Source: Cymodocea nodosa (Eukaryota > Streptophyta > Magnoliopsida > Alismatales > Cymodoceaceae). From it: a stretch of DNA of 64,000 nucleotides. Within the stretch, counting starts at the first letter, position 1. Every line of letters begins with the position of its first letter. Below are positions 1-14,000 of this stretch, piece by piece. Where the stretch lies: NCBI GenBank assembly GCA_036874045.1, contig CM072335.1, positions 12,296,001 to 12,360,000 of the forward strand. The letters run 5' to 3'. Under the pieces are notes generated by a model. That model was not told the DNA's origin. It searched no databases and was given only the letters and a program-made list of their open reading frames with translations. Both the position numbers and the translations under genes were made by a program.

Positions 1-1650
1 TTGTAATCATTAAGTTAGATTTATGCACGTGTTACAATTAAATGCTTTAGTATATCATGTGAAATGCACATGTTTAACTCATTAAGTTAGCATAACTGTA
101 CACGTTGGGTTACATGAATGCACACTAAGGTAACGTGTTACGTTAGCAGCTTATTTCTTTATTACACGTGTTTTATAGTTAAATCAACGAAGTAAGTCCA
201 TTGAGTTATCTGTAACTCCACGAACCATTTATTTTCTAATATGCCATTATAGCGATTGTAGAAACAAGACAGTTGAAAGAAAAACCACGATTACACGTAT
301 CACATAGGAATTCACTTGTGGAAGGGAGAAGAAATCATCGTCGTTGATATGAATAAAGGAAATCAAACCGATCATCTAAGCAAAAGCAATTACCACTAAA
401 GAAATATAAAAGAAAAGAAGAAAAGACGAAGGGTGTGTGTGTAGAGGAGGATAACTGAGCTATCTGCAAGCAGCATCAAAAGTTCTCTGAAGTTCCACAC
501 CAACCAACCATCACCACCACCACCATAATCACCAACCATCGGAGGTCTGTGAGGATACTTTCCTGGTGTCGGGTCGATTCCGAGCCAAACATAGTGCTTG
601 ACAACCACTATGAGGAGTGATCGCGTCGCAGGAAGGGAAGCCATTTTCACCAAGCACTGACTCATATCTCAAGAGATAGTAAAGCTTCTAGCCTTGGTTT
701 CGGGTTGATGCTAGTATGCTGAAGAGGAGATCATCTTGCAATTCTGGACTCGCGATTCTATAGGGAGAGGAGGCAGAATTGTAAGTGATTAAGTTTTCAA
801 TGGTGTAATCACGTAGCATGTAGTGATGGAAGTATTTACTGTCGATAGAAAATTTTTACATTTCACCTTTCGTTCATTTTCATGAACATCTCAAAACAAA
901 ATACCAAAAACAACAACTTATCTATGTTTGTATTTCGTATTTAAGTGTTGTATTATTTGTTTTGTATTGTGATTAAAATTATCATTGTCAGTATTGTGAA
1001 TGTTTTATGTTTGTTTGATTCAGAAAATAGATACTAGTTTTACAGTTTACTGAAATTGATTCGTTCAAAATACTTAAAGATTTTAATGGTTACTATTTGA
1101 AATATCTGAATGTTAGTATTGCCTAATGATAAATCCAATGTTCACTAACATTAAAGAGCTTAATTGATGTTATTTACAATCTGTGGAACCGCCCAATGGT
1201 TGGCTGAATTCCTTTGTAAATAGCAGTATTAAACTGGAAAGATAGGCTCGTGGAGTTAACTTAAGTCCACAAGATTAGTCCGTTGAGTTAGCCATAACTC
1301 CACGAACTTAGTCTGTTGTGTTAACTGTAACTCAACGAAGTGATTACTGAACACATTAAGTATAATAAAAACGAAATAGTACATAATTCCTACTCAATTC
1401 TCTATGGGATCGACCTGTACTTGCACACAAATACAATATACACTGTGCACTTGTAGTTAAAATACAAATTGGAATTAATATCTAATTTGTGTGAAAGGTT
1501 GTTTGTTTACTTCTAAAAAGAAATTATTGATATAAGCATAAGGATAAATTAACCAAATAAAAAAAATAAAAGTTAACAAATGCAAGTTTTCTGGTGATGT
1601 TACCTATGAACTAAACAAGTTCTCTAGTGCAGCCTAAAGCTAACCAAACA
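1..1650 (+). mobile_element. 3' part of an L1-family LTR (element A, 5' LTR)
   Basis: This is the end of a long terminal repeat whose start lies before the window. From about position 165 it can be followed along the LTRs at 38258-40423, 48162-50439 and 61766-63976 (minus). Shared blocks include the run around 165-300, the G/A-rich block at 400-450 and the segment ending in AACCAAACA at 1650. A degraded primer site begins eight bases later, so this is the 5' LTR of a plus-strand element. Bases 1-160 diverge more from the other copies. The LTR contains many TTGAGTTA / TAACTCAA inverted motifs, for example at 1275-1340. Confidence 0.75.
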
Positions 1651-1657
1651 AGTTTTT

Positions 1658-1680
1658 TTAGCATTGTTTCCAGGGAATTG
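1658..1680 (+). promoter_or_regulatory. degraded primer-binding site of element A
   Basis: The sequence at 1658-1680 aligns with the intact site at 40431-40448 (TGGCACCGTTGCCGGGGA), which resembles the tRNA-Asp primer site used by many Athila and Ogre-type plant gypsy elements. Several substitutions suggest that it would no longer prime. Confidence 0.55.
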
Positions 1681-1755
1681 AGTAGCTAAGCAATTGTAAT
1701 AGCTGTTTTGTTTTAATAGCAAGAGTGTTGTGTGTTTTCTTCTATAATTGAGAAT

Positions 1756-3333
1756 ATGGCATATGCTTATGCTCAAAGATTTCTAAAACATGTAGTTAGC
1801 ATATGTGAATTTTGGATTTCTGAAGGTCACGACATTTTTGATTGTTTGAAATTGAGACGTTTGCAGATGGTTAGATCACATGAACAACAAATGAATTATC
1901 TTTAGTATAATAGAGCTGAGTATGAGAATCCTATGATTTACCCAAGTGATGGTCAGTATAGAATGTGTAATATGTTGAGAGACACAAAAGTTTGGGATAG
2001 GTATGATAGACTAGAGCGTAGTATAGAGCAAAACATGGACAAATTGAAACACTTTATGTGTCAGCAATAAGAAGTCAACCAATTAAACTATAAGGAAGCA
2101 TATTCAGAACCTAAAATGGATATCATTTACGAAACTGAAAAAACCATAATGAAAATTGATCAAAAATTGAATGTAATGAGATTAGATGATTTGGAAAGAA
2201 AACTAAAAGCATTGGACAAATATACAATGAAAATACAAGTTATGCAACAGGACAATGAAAATTATAATGTTATAGATCTGCATAATTTGTAAGATATACA
2301 GACAAAAGCAAATACTAATGCAAGAGAATTTAAAGAACGTACTTTAAAACTAAAAACAATTGAAGATCATAATCACGAAAATGATATACAAGAACATCAT
2401 GAGAGTAATGAAAATCTGGAAGATGTATATATAACATTAAGATCTGGAACTGATATACCACCAAGAATTCAAAATAAAAATAATATGAAGGTGGATAAGA
2501 GCAATAATCAAAATGATAATGAGAATGTAATATCCGAAAATATAGAAATCAATGAAGAACAATCTGAATCTGCTAATGAGACTAGAAATGATCAAACAAA
2601 TCAAATGAAAGAAAAAGAATCTTTTAAATCACAATCTTTAGCACCCTATCCTGAAAGATTACAACAAACAATACCTGAAAAACAAGAAAAAATTAGAGAA
2701 ATTTTTGAAAAAGTACAAGTTAACATTCCTTTGTTAGATCTATTGCAGAAAATACCACCTTGTGCTAAATTTCTGAAGGATTGGTGTACTAAGAAAAGAG
2801 AGCGAAAAGTTCTTAGGAAGGTCTTTTTAGCTAAGCAAAGTAGTTCCCTATGTTTGCTACAAATTCCTAAAAAGTTATCTGATCCTGAAATCCCTGTTAT
2901 ATCATGCACCATAGGAAATACCATTCTAGAAAGAACCTTAATAGACTTAGGTGCAAGTATAAATGTTATGCTAAGTGATATATTTGCATCCTTAGGATTA
3001 GAAGTCTTAACCCCTACTAGTACGGTTATTCAATTAGTTGATAGATGTATAAGATACCCTAGAGGAAAAATAGAGGATGTCTTGATTAAAATCAAAAACT
3101 TTATATATCCTATTGATATTGTAATTTTGGATTCCCAACAAATTAAGCATAAAAATAGTGATTCATCTTTAATTTTGGAAAGGCCATTTTTAGCAACATC
3201 AGGGGCTGTTATAAATTGTAAAAGTGGAGTAATGAAGTTATCATATGGCAATGAGGACACTCAATTAAACATTTTCAAACCAGAAAAGTTTGAGGAGTTA
3301 GAAATGTCCTTATGCAAGATCGTGTGTAATTAG
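1756..3333 (+). pseudogene. element A gag C-terminus plus aspartic protease (Athila-like gypsy), broken
   Basis: The reading frame opens with MAYAYAQRF at 1756 and runs to 3333. Three in-frame stops interrupt it (near 1903, at 2068-2070 and at 2290-2292). An uninterrupted stretch starts at 2485 (282 aa). The early part has a CxxC...H remnant of a zinc knuckle. The middle part has the block VNIPLLDLLQKIPPCAKFL, typical of the gag-protease linker in Athila elements. The end is a retroviral-type protease with the active-site triplet in the Athila form DLGAS and a later LERPFLAT block. Element B carries the same gag frame at 40563-41612 with fewer breaks but lacks the protease. No reverse transcriptase follows. 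Confidence 0.8.
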
Positions 3334-4145
3334 TTAGATTTTCTCAAGTAATATAAATTGAGTAAAATCAAAGTTGGAAGTGAGTTCCCTTTCGGTAATA
3401 ACTCCAAAGAGAAATTTCTTAAAAGACTTGAAGATACTTGGAGATGAGAGCTGAAAGTCATCCAAAGGAACTCTACAACAACAAAGCTATTACCTAAAGA
3501 TTTAAGTGTTGTCATATCTACAAAAGGAAAGTTTTTATTATGTTTGTGTTTTCATGATTAATTCCTCTTTGCATTACATCATTAATTGAAAAAGAAAACC
3601 TATCCACAAGGGATGTTGTGGAGGAAATTCTAAAAGGTGTTCTTTTAGAAGAGTTTCATGTAACTTTATGGGAGTCCATAAAGTTATGCAGATAACTATA
3701 CAAGGGTGCGTATAATTAGCACGGTAACTATATGAGGGTTCATATAGTTAGAGGGAGAACTTGACAAAAGATCGGTACATTGTCAAGTTGATTTTGCTTT
3801 GAGTAAAGCTGTAGTACACCAGGTTTTAAGTGAATCAAAAACTCCTAAGGATAGTGAATTCTTGAGTAGGGACATAAGGAGTGGATGTACCTTGGTTGAG
3901 GGGAACCACTATAAATTATTTGTATGATTTAATCTCTATTTAATTTTCACATTTACTAGATTTAAAAAGAGATCAAAAATACTATGAAATCTACATTATA
4001 CTTAATTCACCCCTTCTCTTAAGTATAAACATTTCCTAACATCTGTATTAATCAATATTCTTAATTTACTTTCACAAATAACAAAATTAATTGATTAAAT
4101 ATGATTACTTACGTTTTGCACATATCATCAAAATATAATACTCAA
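3334..4145 (+). mobile_element. LTR-like relic, composite
   Basis: No gene is visible. The stretch at 3640-4020 looks like the R/U5 part of a plant Copia LTR: a GGAACCACTATAAA block near 3900 is followed by a CACCCC block near 4010. Bases 4035-4142 match the right end of the L2 LTR (compare 35235-35347), including the terminal CTCAACA. Boundaries and target duplications were not found, so this is debris of at least two insertions. Confidence 0.4.
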
Positions 4146-4488
4146 CACATTAAGTTACTTCTAACTTAGCGAAATGTTCTTCCTTTTCTTTTGTAAGTAC
4201 AAATTGAGTTATGCTATGCTAACTCAACGAGTTCTATCACGTGAATTTCCTTTCTATACACATGAATTTATGACCTTTAACATTTTCTCTCTCTAGGTCG
4301 TTAAATTATTACTAACTTAACGAATTGTTCTTCCTTGTCTACTCGTTAAGTTACTAACTCAATGAGTTATGCACATGATATATGCTAACTTAACAAGTTG
4401 TGCACACGATATATGTTCAACCTTTTAAGTACACATTGAGTTATGCTAACTCAACAGGTTACACTGACTTATAAGCCTATAAATAAAT
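4146..4488. repeat. irregular TTAAGTTA / TAACTCAA motif region
   Basis: The motif seen in the LTRs recurs here at irregular spacing in both orientations. It resembles the middle of the L2 LTRs (34600-35100 and 57940-58450). No reading frame or element end is visible. Confidence 0.5.
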
Positions 4489-4708
4489 GTTGAGTTACCT
4501 AACTCAACAAGTTCTTCTTTCTATTTTTACATGTTAAGTTACCTAACTCAACAAGTTCTTCATGTTGTCTTTACACATTAAGTTATCTAACTCAATGAGT
4601 TCTTCATGCTATCTTTACACGTTAAGTTATCTAACTCAATGAGTTCTTCCTTCTATATATACATGTTAAGTTACCTCTAACTCAACGAGTTGTCCCTTAA
4701 CTTAATGA
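4489..4708. repeat. 44-bp tandem repeat, five units
   Basis: Units begin at 4489, 4533, 4577, 4621 and 4665, an exact 44-bp period. Each unit holds a small inverted repeat of the form TTAAGTTA-(2 to 4 nt)-TAACTCAA followed by GAGTTCTTC or a close variant and a pyrimidine/AT-rich spacer. The last unit is more diverged. Confidence 0.8.
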
Positions 4709-7700
4709 GTTCTTCTAGAGTTCTTTTAACTATCTTGTGTAGCATCCATTTGGCTTATTTAACTTTTGTTTGGCTTCAATGCTTCATCTATACCTGTGAA
4801 ATACATCTTAAATCCTCACATAGATTTTTGCATTATCAAAACATAAGGGTTCTAACACTTATGTCATGTTTATAGAATTAGTATTTTCAATTCAGTATTA
4901 ATTATTACTTTTTTGTGTTAAGCTTTTCTTGTTTTATAATTTGTTAGGTATATGTTTATGGTTCCTTTTAAAAATAAACTTTTTATGTAGGGGCTTGCTG
5001 GCAAGCCAAATGTATGACACTACAAAAGTGATTGCAAATAATCTTATTTATCTAATATATATAAGTTCGTATGTGAGAAATGTGGCATGAACTATCCACA
5101 CACATTATTTGTGTCATGTTATTTCCATCTAACTAGTGATATGGATTATTTGTGTCACGTTGTATTATTTGTGTACACATGTTATCTTGTTGTTTCTTGT
5201 AGGATTATTTGTGTCTTCCCATACTTCAAGGTAAACTACTATTACCATTTTTTTATTTTTTACAACATTGGTCTTATTTTATATAATGCTTCTCTTGTAT
5301 TTGTTAATAAGATTGCATTTACGCAATAAATGATATACATATAAAAGTAACTATTTATGGAGAAGAAATAGCAAAATTTAGGAATAGAAAGTGTAAATTA
5401 TCGTAAAATGTATTGATAGCTTGTAATGTTGATATGAAATTTGTTTATATTCTTATTAGATGAGAATGATCAACTATTGATGCTAGAGTACTTTAAGTTG
5501 CAATATCTTGACCTAATGGACTTCAAGTCCTACCTAGTAAGTATTTTTTTTAAAATTCAAATATAATTTAAATTATATTTAAACTAATACTTATTTTAAT
5601 GTATGTAAATTCTACTTAGTAAGCATTCATTTTCCAAACTAGTTGAATTTTATTGTTACTATTTATAGCTTTTAGACACTTTCTTTTTGTAACTTTCTAA
5701 GTGTACAAATAAACCTTAAAGTCACCTTTTATATGCCTTGTAATCTCCGACAACCTCGTCAAACATGCACCATGTCGATGAATGGCCAATCCAACCTCTT
5801 CCTTTCCAACCTCTAACCTTAAGAAAGCTGCCATCACCTTTCTATCAAGCCTCCTACGCCTTGATTGCAAGGCCCTGCAAGCTTGCTAGAAGCGTCAAAG
5901 CCTTGTCAAACACCGCCATCGTTTTCTGGTGGGGGCACTTATAAAGACCCTCGTTTCACTCATTGAGAGGACCAAACTTACAAGCACTTGAACCTCCGAA
6001 AATCCTTAGCCCCACTACAAGCCTGATGATAGAAACCACTTACTTCTTCAACTCTGGTGAACAATCACTGAACTTTGATTGATGTTCTCAACTCTGATGG
6101 CCCACTTCCAACTCCAAGGAACCTCTATCCACCCCAAATCATCTACAAGTCATCAAAACAAGCTTCTGAACATTCCGTATGATCTCTGCAAAGGCACTTT
6201 CGCATTGACTTGTCGTTTCCATTAAACTTCGATGGCCCACAACCATCTTTGATGATCCACGACCGACTTCTAACAATCCACAGCATGCATCGACAACCTT
6301 AGGAGCCCTCCCTAGCATGTCATCCATATTCCCCGTCGTTCGTTGAAGTAAGCGTACACTCTCAAACCCTTGTTGCAACAATCAACGGTTATTTCCAATG
6401 GCTATTTTCGACAACCATCTCCAGCAACTAATTTCAAGTGAACTTCTTGAATGCCACAATAGTACTATTTATTCCTTCATCCTCGTCTTTATTCCTAGAA
6501 AATAATTACTCCAAACTCACAAGAGGTGTCATAACAGATTTGGTTTCAATTACTCTGTCGATGGTATCTCTGGCAAGCAAGGGAGTTAATTTCTTAATTT
6601 TATCATCTCACTTAAATCTATATCATCTAAAATTGCCTTTCATAATCAAAGTAATCTTTCATAATTTAAAAATCATCTTTATAACCAAGAAATAATCTTT
6701 AAGCAATAATGCTCTTTACCATTAAAAACCACCTTCCATATTTACAATCACCATCATGACTTTAATCTTCATCTTATAATCCAAAAACTATAACTTAAAA
6801 ATCTTCATCTTATTATAGTCTAAAAATCTTCATCTTATAATCCAAAAAACTGTAACTTCAAAATCTTCATCTTATGGTTTTACTCACACCTAACTCTTGT
6901 TTGTAAATTCCCTACACAAGCCTTACGTGCAAATTGCTCGTCTCCACATTAGACTATACAATAAAAAATTTGTTCTACTTAATTGAGCAAGGGACATCTT
7001 CAAGAATCTTTTCCTTTGATCTCAGGGGCAAGTAAACCTTCCCTAATTGTTGAGGCATGCGCTTAGTCGTGAAAAATTGCTAGACCACCCCTACTGTGGG
7101 TTTCTCCCCCAACTTCCCCACCAACTACCGAATGCAGTTTGAAGTCACCTGGCTTGGTGCAACCCCTGCTGCCATATAAATATCTACGAAGCCCTACCTC
7201 TAGCTAATCTTCATGTACGCAAATAGAGCCTTCCCTATGCTCGCTAAAGCTATCTACCCTATCCTTACTGCTTGAGGAATCTCAAACCATGTTCGAGATC
7301 ACTCAAACGCTGGGTGATCGAGGAAGTTGGCCCCTCAGCCATGAAATGAGTAACGTTCGTCCATGAAGAGCCTGCTTCATCTTCAGCTTATGAACGACTT
7401 ATTTTTCTTTCCACGTCCAGGTTTTCCATTACCTAGGTGACCGAAGCTAGCTTTGTTTTTAACATCTCTAAGAATAATAGCTAGATATCCCCGTGGAATA
7501 CCTGTATAAGTTTTTCTCTCTTTTTTTTTGCGATAATGTTAACGCCTTCGGACCCGAGCTTTACTGATGAAAGATGAAATGCTGTACATACGTTGATGAG
7601 TCGTTACATCACAAGCTCTGGGATTTTCACTAGACTTCTGAAAATCACATTCATTTTGTAGATGTTCTTCTAGGTAACAGACATTTGCCACCTTCATAGA

Positions 7701-8002
7701 TCTCGACCACACAGTTACCACTTTTCCTAATGTCCGGACCAGCATCAGATCCAAATACAAGTAAAAATTATTGGACAAATTCGCCGAAATATTCTAACAC
7801 ATCGGATACAACGAAAGTGAAATTGATGGTTGACATATACAAGACTCTGCAAGAGACCGATTCAAAATTAGTGACCGAACAGGCCCCGGCAAATCCACCG
7901 ACGAGTGATTGCAAAATACACATGATACATAACCAGGAGACTAAAGGACCGGGTAGATTATTACAAGAAAAGAATGACCTGCGTATGAGCTGTTCGTATA
8001 TA
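4709..8002. other. intergenic region downstream of BIG, no gene recognised
   Basis: No credible gene is seen. Short open frames at 4690-4875, 5087-5329 and 6438-6695 have no recognisable domains. On the minus strand at 7300-6960 a broken frame contains a block (YLPLRSKEKILEDVP) loosely like plant retroelement gag-linked proteins, which is weak evidence. Roughly 8002 down to 7500 is the likely 3' untranslated region of the BIG gene, but I could not fix a polyadenylation site. Confidence 0.4.
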
Positions 8003-11000
8003 TCAAGAATTCAATAATATTGGAGCTATGGATGAAACAAAAATTTCGCTGAGAACATTCTGGATTTCTCCTGAACTATGTTCACACCTGACAAGATTAA
8101 CTAAAAAGGGGAAGAAGCGCGGAACGTGTTTCCTGAATGAAGCTCGATCCAGACTGTTCAGAACTTGCATTGCCTGGACACCCAAGAAAGTTCGAGCGGC
8201 CAATTCCTCTTTTTTGGCGGAACCTAATGGAAGCATCCAATGCAGGATCTGCCGGCTGTCTGAAACTACTTGTGTAGGTTGGCATTCAGCACAGTTAAGG
8301 TATATCTGTAGAATCTTCTCACAGACTGCTACTAGTTGGGCTTCTACATCTATCTCTTCAGCCGTTGATCGGTTATCCGTAAGAAGACTCCGTAGAATCC
8401 TAAGGTAGCTTTGGTGGGATTCGTTCTCAAAGAGAACTAGTGGTGGCTCCGCTAAATCCAATCGAGCACAAGCTCTTTGAAACTTCTGCTGTAGAGATGT
8501 TTCCATGCTCACTTCAGTCGAATGTGATGCAATCAGCGAAAGCATCTCCAAGAGAATTTTTGCATGGGCAGATGAGAAGGATTGAGAATGGTTATCATAC
8601 AAGCTTGTAATAGTCTGCAAGGAAAAGCATTCCATTAGTTAAGCACCTGAAAGTCAAATCACATAAATGACATACATGTTCAAGCACGAAGGTTACGCTG
8701 GAAAGGCTGAAAGCTAGCTTATTAAATGGCACTTGCTATAATTGTATATTGTATGATATTCCATAAGAGTGTTACAAGTAGAATGAAAAACGATATTCTT
8801 AGATCAATTCCAAATTCACAAAGATGAAAGCTCACTGAACAATCAAGCTCGTGTAGGTAGCATTGTCAGATGGGATAAAGGAAACTAGGCAGTTTTGATA
8901 AATGAAACTTGCAAATTGCACCTGACTGCCGATTATTAAAGAGGTAAAAACTAAAATTTTCTGAACACCTAGGAGGTTCATCCCTTCATTTACCTGTTCC
9001 TAAGCCCAAACAAAGGAAGGTTAGTGTTAAGTAAACAGCTAGCTGTAAAAACTAATCAATCTCTCATTAACATGAATCCTCAAGATAATTCTTGGATGTA
9101 ATTCTCTTAGCAACACACTACAATGGACCTTAGGGTACAATGAAAAGAAAACAAAAAAGAAGCATTGCACACCTTAGATATAACGTTCTTAAGCTAAGGG
9201 CTCTAGATCAACATTCGAATACAAATGAAAATAAGCAAAATTTCTCACACCATAATAGATGGGTGTAGATAAAGAAGTTGGTCCAAAACACAAAAATTAA
9301 GCTAGCATCTTGGAATATAAGAACTTTAAAAGATAAAAATATAAAATTAGTGGATATAATGATAAAAAGAAAAATTAACGATATTATGCTTGCAATAAAC
9401 TAGATGTGTTAATTGAGAATAGTAGTTTTAAATTATGGTATAAAGGAAAACATAAGCATCATAATGAAGTTAAAATAATAGTTGAAGTGTTGAAGTGTGG
9501 TAATTCCTATTGAAGTGGTGAAGTGTATAGGTGAAGTAAGGATAAAGTGGTTAACTAATTTTTTTAATATAATTTTAAAAACAAAGAAGATGCCAAATAA
9601 ATGGAAAAGGAGTTCTTTAATATATATATTTAAGAATAAGGGAGACAAACAAAATTGTAATAATTATTGTTGTATTAAGTTAATAAGTTATGATATGAAA
9701 TCATAAAAAAGGATAATTGAGAAAAAACTAAGACATATAACTAAAATTATAGAAAATTAATTTAGATTTATGCTTAGTAGGCCAATAATGAAAGCTATTC
9801 ATTTACTTAGACAACTAATAAAAAAATTTTAAGTTAAAAAAGAACTTTTATATGATTTTCATTAATTTAGAAAATGCTTATGATAGAGTACCTAAAAACC
9901 TATTGTGTGGCTTTAAAAAAAAAGAGTATTAATATTGTAAAGGACATGTATGAAAGAGCACTTATTAATGTTAAAATTATAGAAGGAGAAACTAACAAAT
10001 TTTCAATAGATTTAAACCAAGAGTCCTCTCTAAGTTCATATTTATTTGTCTTGGTTATGGAATAAATTGTTAAGGAAACTCAAGGAGAAATACCCTCATG
10101 TATACTGTTTACTAATGACAAGTTTAGTTAATGAAAGTAAAAAATTAATCCTAAATTAGAATTATTGAGAGATACAATGAAGACAGGATTTATAGTGAGT
10201 AGATCAGAAACTAAATATATAAAATGTAGGTTCAATGAAAATAAAAATAAATATATAGGAATATACTTAAATGACCATGAGATTCATAAAAGTAAAGCTT
10301 TTAAATACTTGAGATCTATAATAAGTAACAACGATGAAATTATTAAGGATGTTATTCATAGAATTAAAGTAGAATAAATGAAATGAAGAAATCATTCTTA
10401 GGCATTATATGATAGAAGGATACACTTAAAATTAAAAGAAATATTCTATAAAATTGTTATTCACCCAACTATATTTTATGACTTAGAATACTAGGATATA
10501 AAATATAACCATATTTAAGAAGTTAGTGTTATGAGAAGCACATACTTAAATGAATGAGTGGTAATACTATAAGAGAAGTTAAAAAATAATTTTATTAATA
10601 ATAGAATAGAAGATGCACAAATTGAAGATAAGAGGAAATCAACTTAGATAATTTGGTCATATACTTATAAGACCAAAGAATGCACTAATTAAGAGAAGAG
10701 AATCAATTAGTATAAAAGACAATAAAATTAGTAGAGGAAAACTTAAAAATAATTAGTTAGACATTGTGAAAAGAAATTTAAATTCATGTAATTTAACCAA
10801 AAATTTGACTATAAATAAAGATACATGAAAGAAAAGAATTCATGTGGCTAACCTCACATAGTATGATTGTAGCTCAAATTGTTGTTGTAGCTAAAATTTT
10901 TGGATCATTGTAAAAAAAAGACATCTAGGAACACTAAGTTCACACATCGGGTAGGCTTGGGAAGCAAGGAATGTCTGTTTCCATTCACATATTTGTAGAC

Positions 11001-14000
11001 TGTAGTAACTTAAGTACATGTAGCAAGAACTTCCAAAAAAGGTACATTTTGCGTGATAATAAATAGATGGGAGGTAAAGAATAATAACGGAAAGTACCTG
11101 TACCAAATGGAGTTCTACAGCAATATGGCCCTTCATTCTGATAATGGTATAGTTTGCTTCCTCCATATCATTTTCTTCTGTATCACTGTGAGCAAATTCA
11201 TGTTCAGGGTAAAACTCTGTGTCAGAATTACCTTGAGCAACATCAGGTATTTCAATTTCCTCCATTGTTCCAACTATTTTCACAAATTCCGAGAATGTTG
11301 ACACCACAGCTGCTTTTAGTGACAGTAAAATCTCACTCCATTCTTTTTCTGAGAGTTTGCTGCTTAAATTACCCGTCAAGCGCAGTAAAGCAGCAACACT
11401 TGTGCTTGTAGAACTATGATATGGGCTTCTTATGAAACCTGTAAGAATGGAAATAATATTTGGAAGCAGACTCCGGACCATTTCAAAGAAATTAGCGTAC
11501 AAATCCACCAAAGACTGTTCTGCAATTGACTGAGTCTGTGAATTCCACAAATCCTCATCCTGTTGTGCAGAATCACTCCACTGAGATGCCTCTGGGTTAT
11601 TACTCATAAGACGTGAATCACTAAATATGGGGAAAACAACAGACTTGAAAACACACATCCAAAAGGGACTCGTGAAAAGGTTCCCATGATCCTTAAGGAT
11701 GTTAAAAAGAACTTCAAGAGCTCCTTTTCTGATAGGTGCTCTGGGATCAGACGTTAATCTTGATAAACCTGAAAGTGCACAAAAGAGTTTCCATTAATGC
11801 TGCATATCAAAATCCAATATAGCTTCACAGAAAACCGAACTTCACGACATACCAGCAAGAAGGGGAACCCAATAGCTAACATGATCATCTTTATCTTTGA
11901 AAATATTACTGTCTGAGGCATCTCCATTAACAGAACTACATGCCACAATCTTATCATAGCATACCAAACCACCCTCTGCAAGTTTAACAGCACAAAACCG
12001 AAGAAAAGCAATAGCATTGAGACTAACATCACTATCAAATTTGCTGTTTGTGAAGGTAATAAGACATTTAACACAATCTGTGAAGGTTGTAGTCTCAGTC
12101 TCGGTTATGTAGGGAAAATAATCCCGGACTATCTTTTCCATGGTTTCAAAAGCCAACAGAACAATATTCTTACGCTCATCAGCAGCAGCAGTTGTGAAGA
12201 CCTAAAAAACATTGTTCTTAGAAATTTGGAAGAGAATGAACTCAAACTGAGAAAACAAAGACAAATGCATGTATGACAGGTCAAAAAGATTCAGGCAATA
12301 CCATAAAGACACTTTTCCATCCAGACTTCACATTACTAACCCGACTTAGAACCATCTGAGAAATGCATCGAACTATTAGCTCCCTGATTTCTGCTGAACC
12401 GCTTTTCTGCATAACTATCACAAAAGGTCTCAGAAATTCATTTTGGAAATTATAGTTTGCCAATTCCTCACGTTCCAAAAATTTCATTGCCAATTGTCTC
12501 AATGAATCCATCACAAATATTGCAACAGATAAATTTTCTGATATCCCAACAGAGACAAAGAAATCTGAAAGAACATTCCATATGCGAGACCACACCAATC
12601 TGATACGGTTCATATTGTAATGCCTGGAGACAAGATAAAATTTTGGTAAATGTTAATATTTTATATATTGTAAATAGAACTGTCATGCAATTGACGTCTT
12701 TCTGATTTATTGAGTTGAATCAGAAGACTTACGCAATTTCAACTATTTTTGTAAGACTGAAAACACGAGGGTCAGTAGGAGATTGTAGCTCAGTCATTGA
12801 CACCTTGCAAAGTGCCTTGACAAATGATACTATAGCCTCACTATTCAACCTCTGGCTGTGAGCAAATATGTGATTTAGCTCAAATGTACCGATTTGGTCT
12901 AACAAATTTAAGTTTGAAATAAAGTTGCTAATCTGTTCAGGACTAACTAGTCCTGAAGCATTGATTCCAAGTGTAGTACTGTCATAAGAACCTCCCCTCA
13001 CAACAGCCATCACAGCAGGATTCTGGAGAGCATGTGCTTTTTTCTTCACAGATTGGGCAGCTAGCGATTTATGGTGCTTTTCATCTGTTTCACTATGAGG
13101 TGAAGAGAAAAAGGATGCATCTGTTGGAGCACCCTCCCCTAACAGATGTAGGTGCTCAAAGCGAGACAAACAAGTTAAAATATGTTCCCAGGCTTCTTGT
13201 AAGTGGTTACCATCTTCAATGGCAATGGATATAATAGCCTGTATGACACACATCACAATGAAAAGCAAGAGAAAATTGAATAGTGGCATATAAAGTTGAT
13301 TTTCATATCCTAGAGTACTGCAACTTTCATCCAGTAGGAAAACTACTACTAACAAAAAATTGAAACTAAAGAACAGGAACAGTTTTTCAGGAAATACAGG
13401 CTTTTGGAAGTTATGGAGATCTCTCCACAGCAGGAAATCTACAGTTTGCAAGGCCAAATAAGTTGGAGCTGAATAAAATGAATTAAAAAGCCTTGAGGGC
13501 TAATGTAGGCCTGACATCGGAGTAAATTGTTGCTAATTCTTGCTTATTTCTTTGAAAAATCCCAAATTGATCCTCAATAATGAAGGTAACATATATTAAT
13601 AGTAGAAATCCTCATGTTTACTAATACACTAATACAAAAATTTAAACATTAGAACTTAGAAGGAAATCTCTTTTTATGTGATTTTGTCGAAAAATTACAT
13701 ATCAGATGCCAATGAAATTCTTACTTTCACAGCATCCACGTTCTTTTGCTTCATGTCAGCAGCATTATGCAGGTAGGTGAACTTCGCAACAGATGTAACA
13801 AAAGCATCTCTTTGTGTCTGCATAGACATCACTGAAGTAACATGTACAGCGCTTCGAAATCCTTGCAAACAACAATAAGTTGCAGACTTATCCTGACTCT
13901 GATCAAGGGTAACACTAAATGCAGCCATCATTGGGGCCCAGCAAGCCTCCACCATAAATCTCAATATGGTCGCATCTGTCATAGCATAAAATATAGGCCT

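Noticed and set aside
4489..4708. Regular spaced repeats that might suggest a CRISPR array
   Set aside because: This is plant DNA, the spacers are similar to each other rather than unique, and the unit is an LTR-derived motif. It is a tandem repeat.
5087..5329. 80-aa hydrophobic frame
   Set aside because: AT-rich sequence yields Phe/Tyr/Ile-rich frames by chance. No start context, neighbour or homology supports it.
7000..7300. Possible retroelement protein relic on the minus strand
   Set aside because: Similarity rests on one short block and the frame is broken; I mention it but do not annotate it as a gene.
8028..8408. 126-aa plus-strand frame
   Set aside because: It is the reverse of the last BIG exon, whose minus-strand frame matches the family to its C-terminus.
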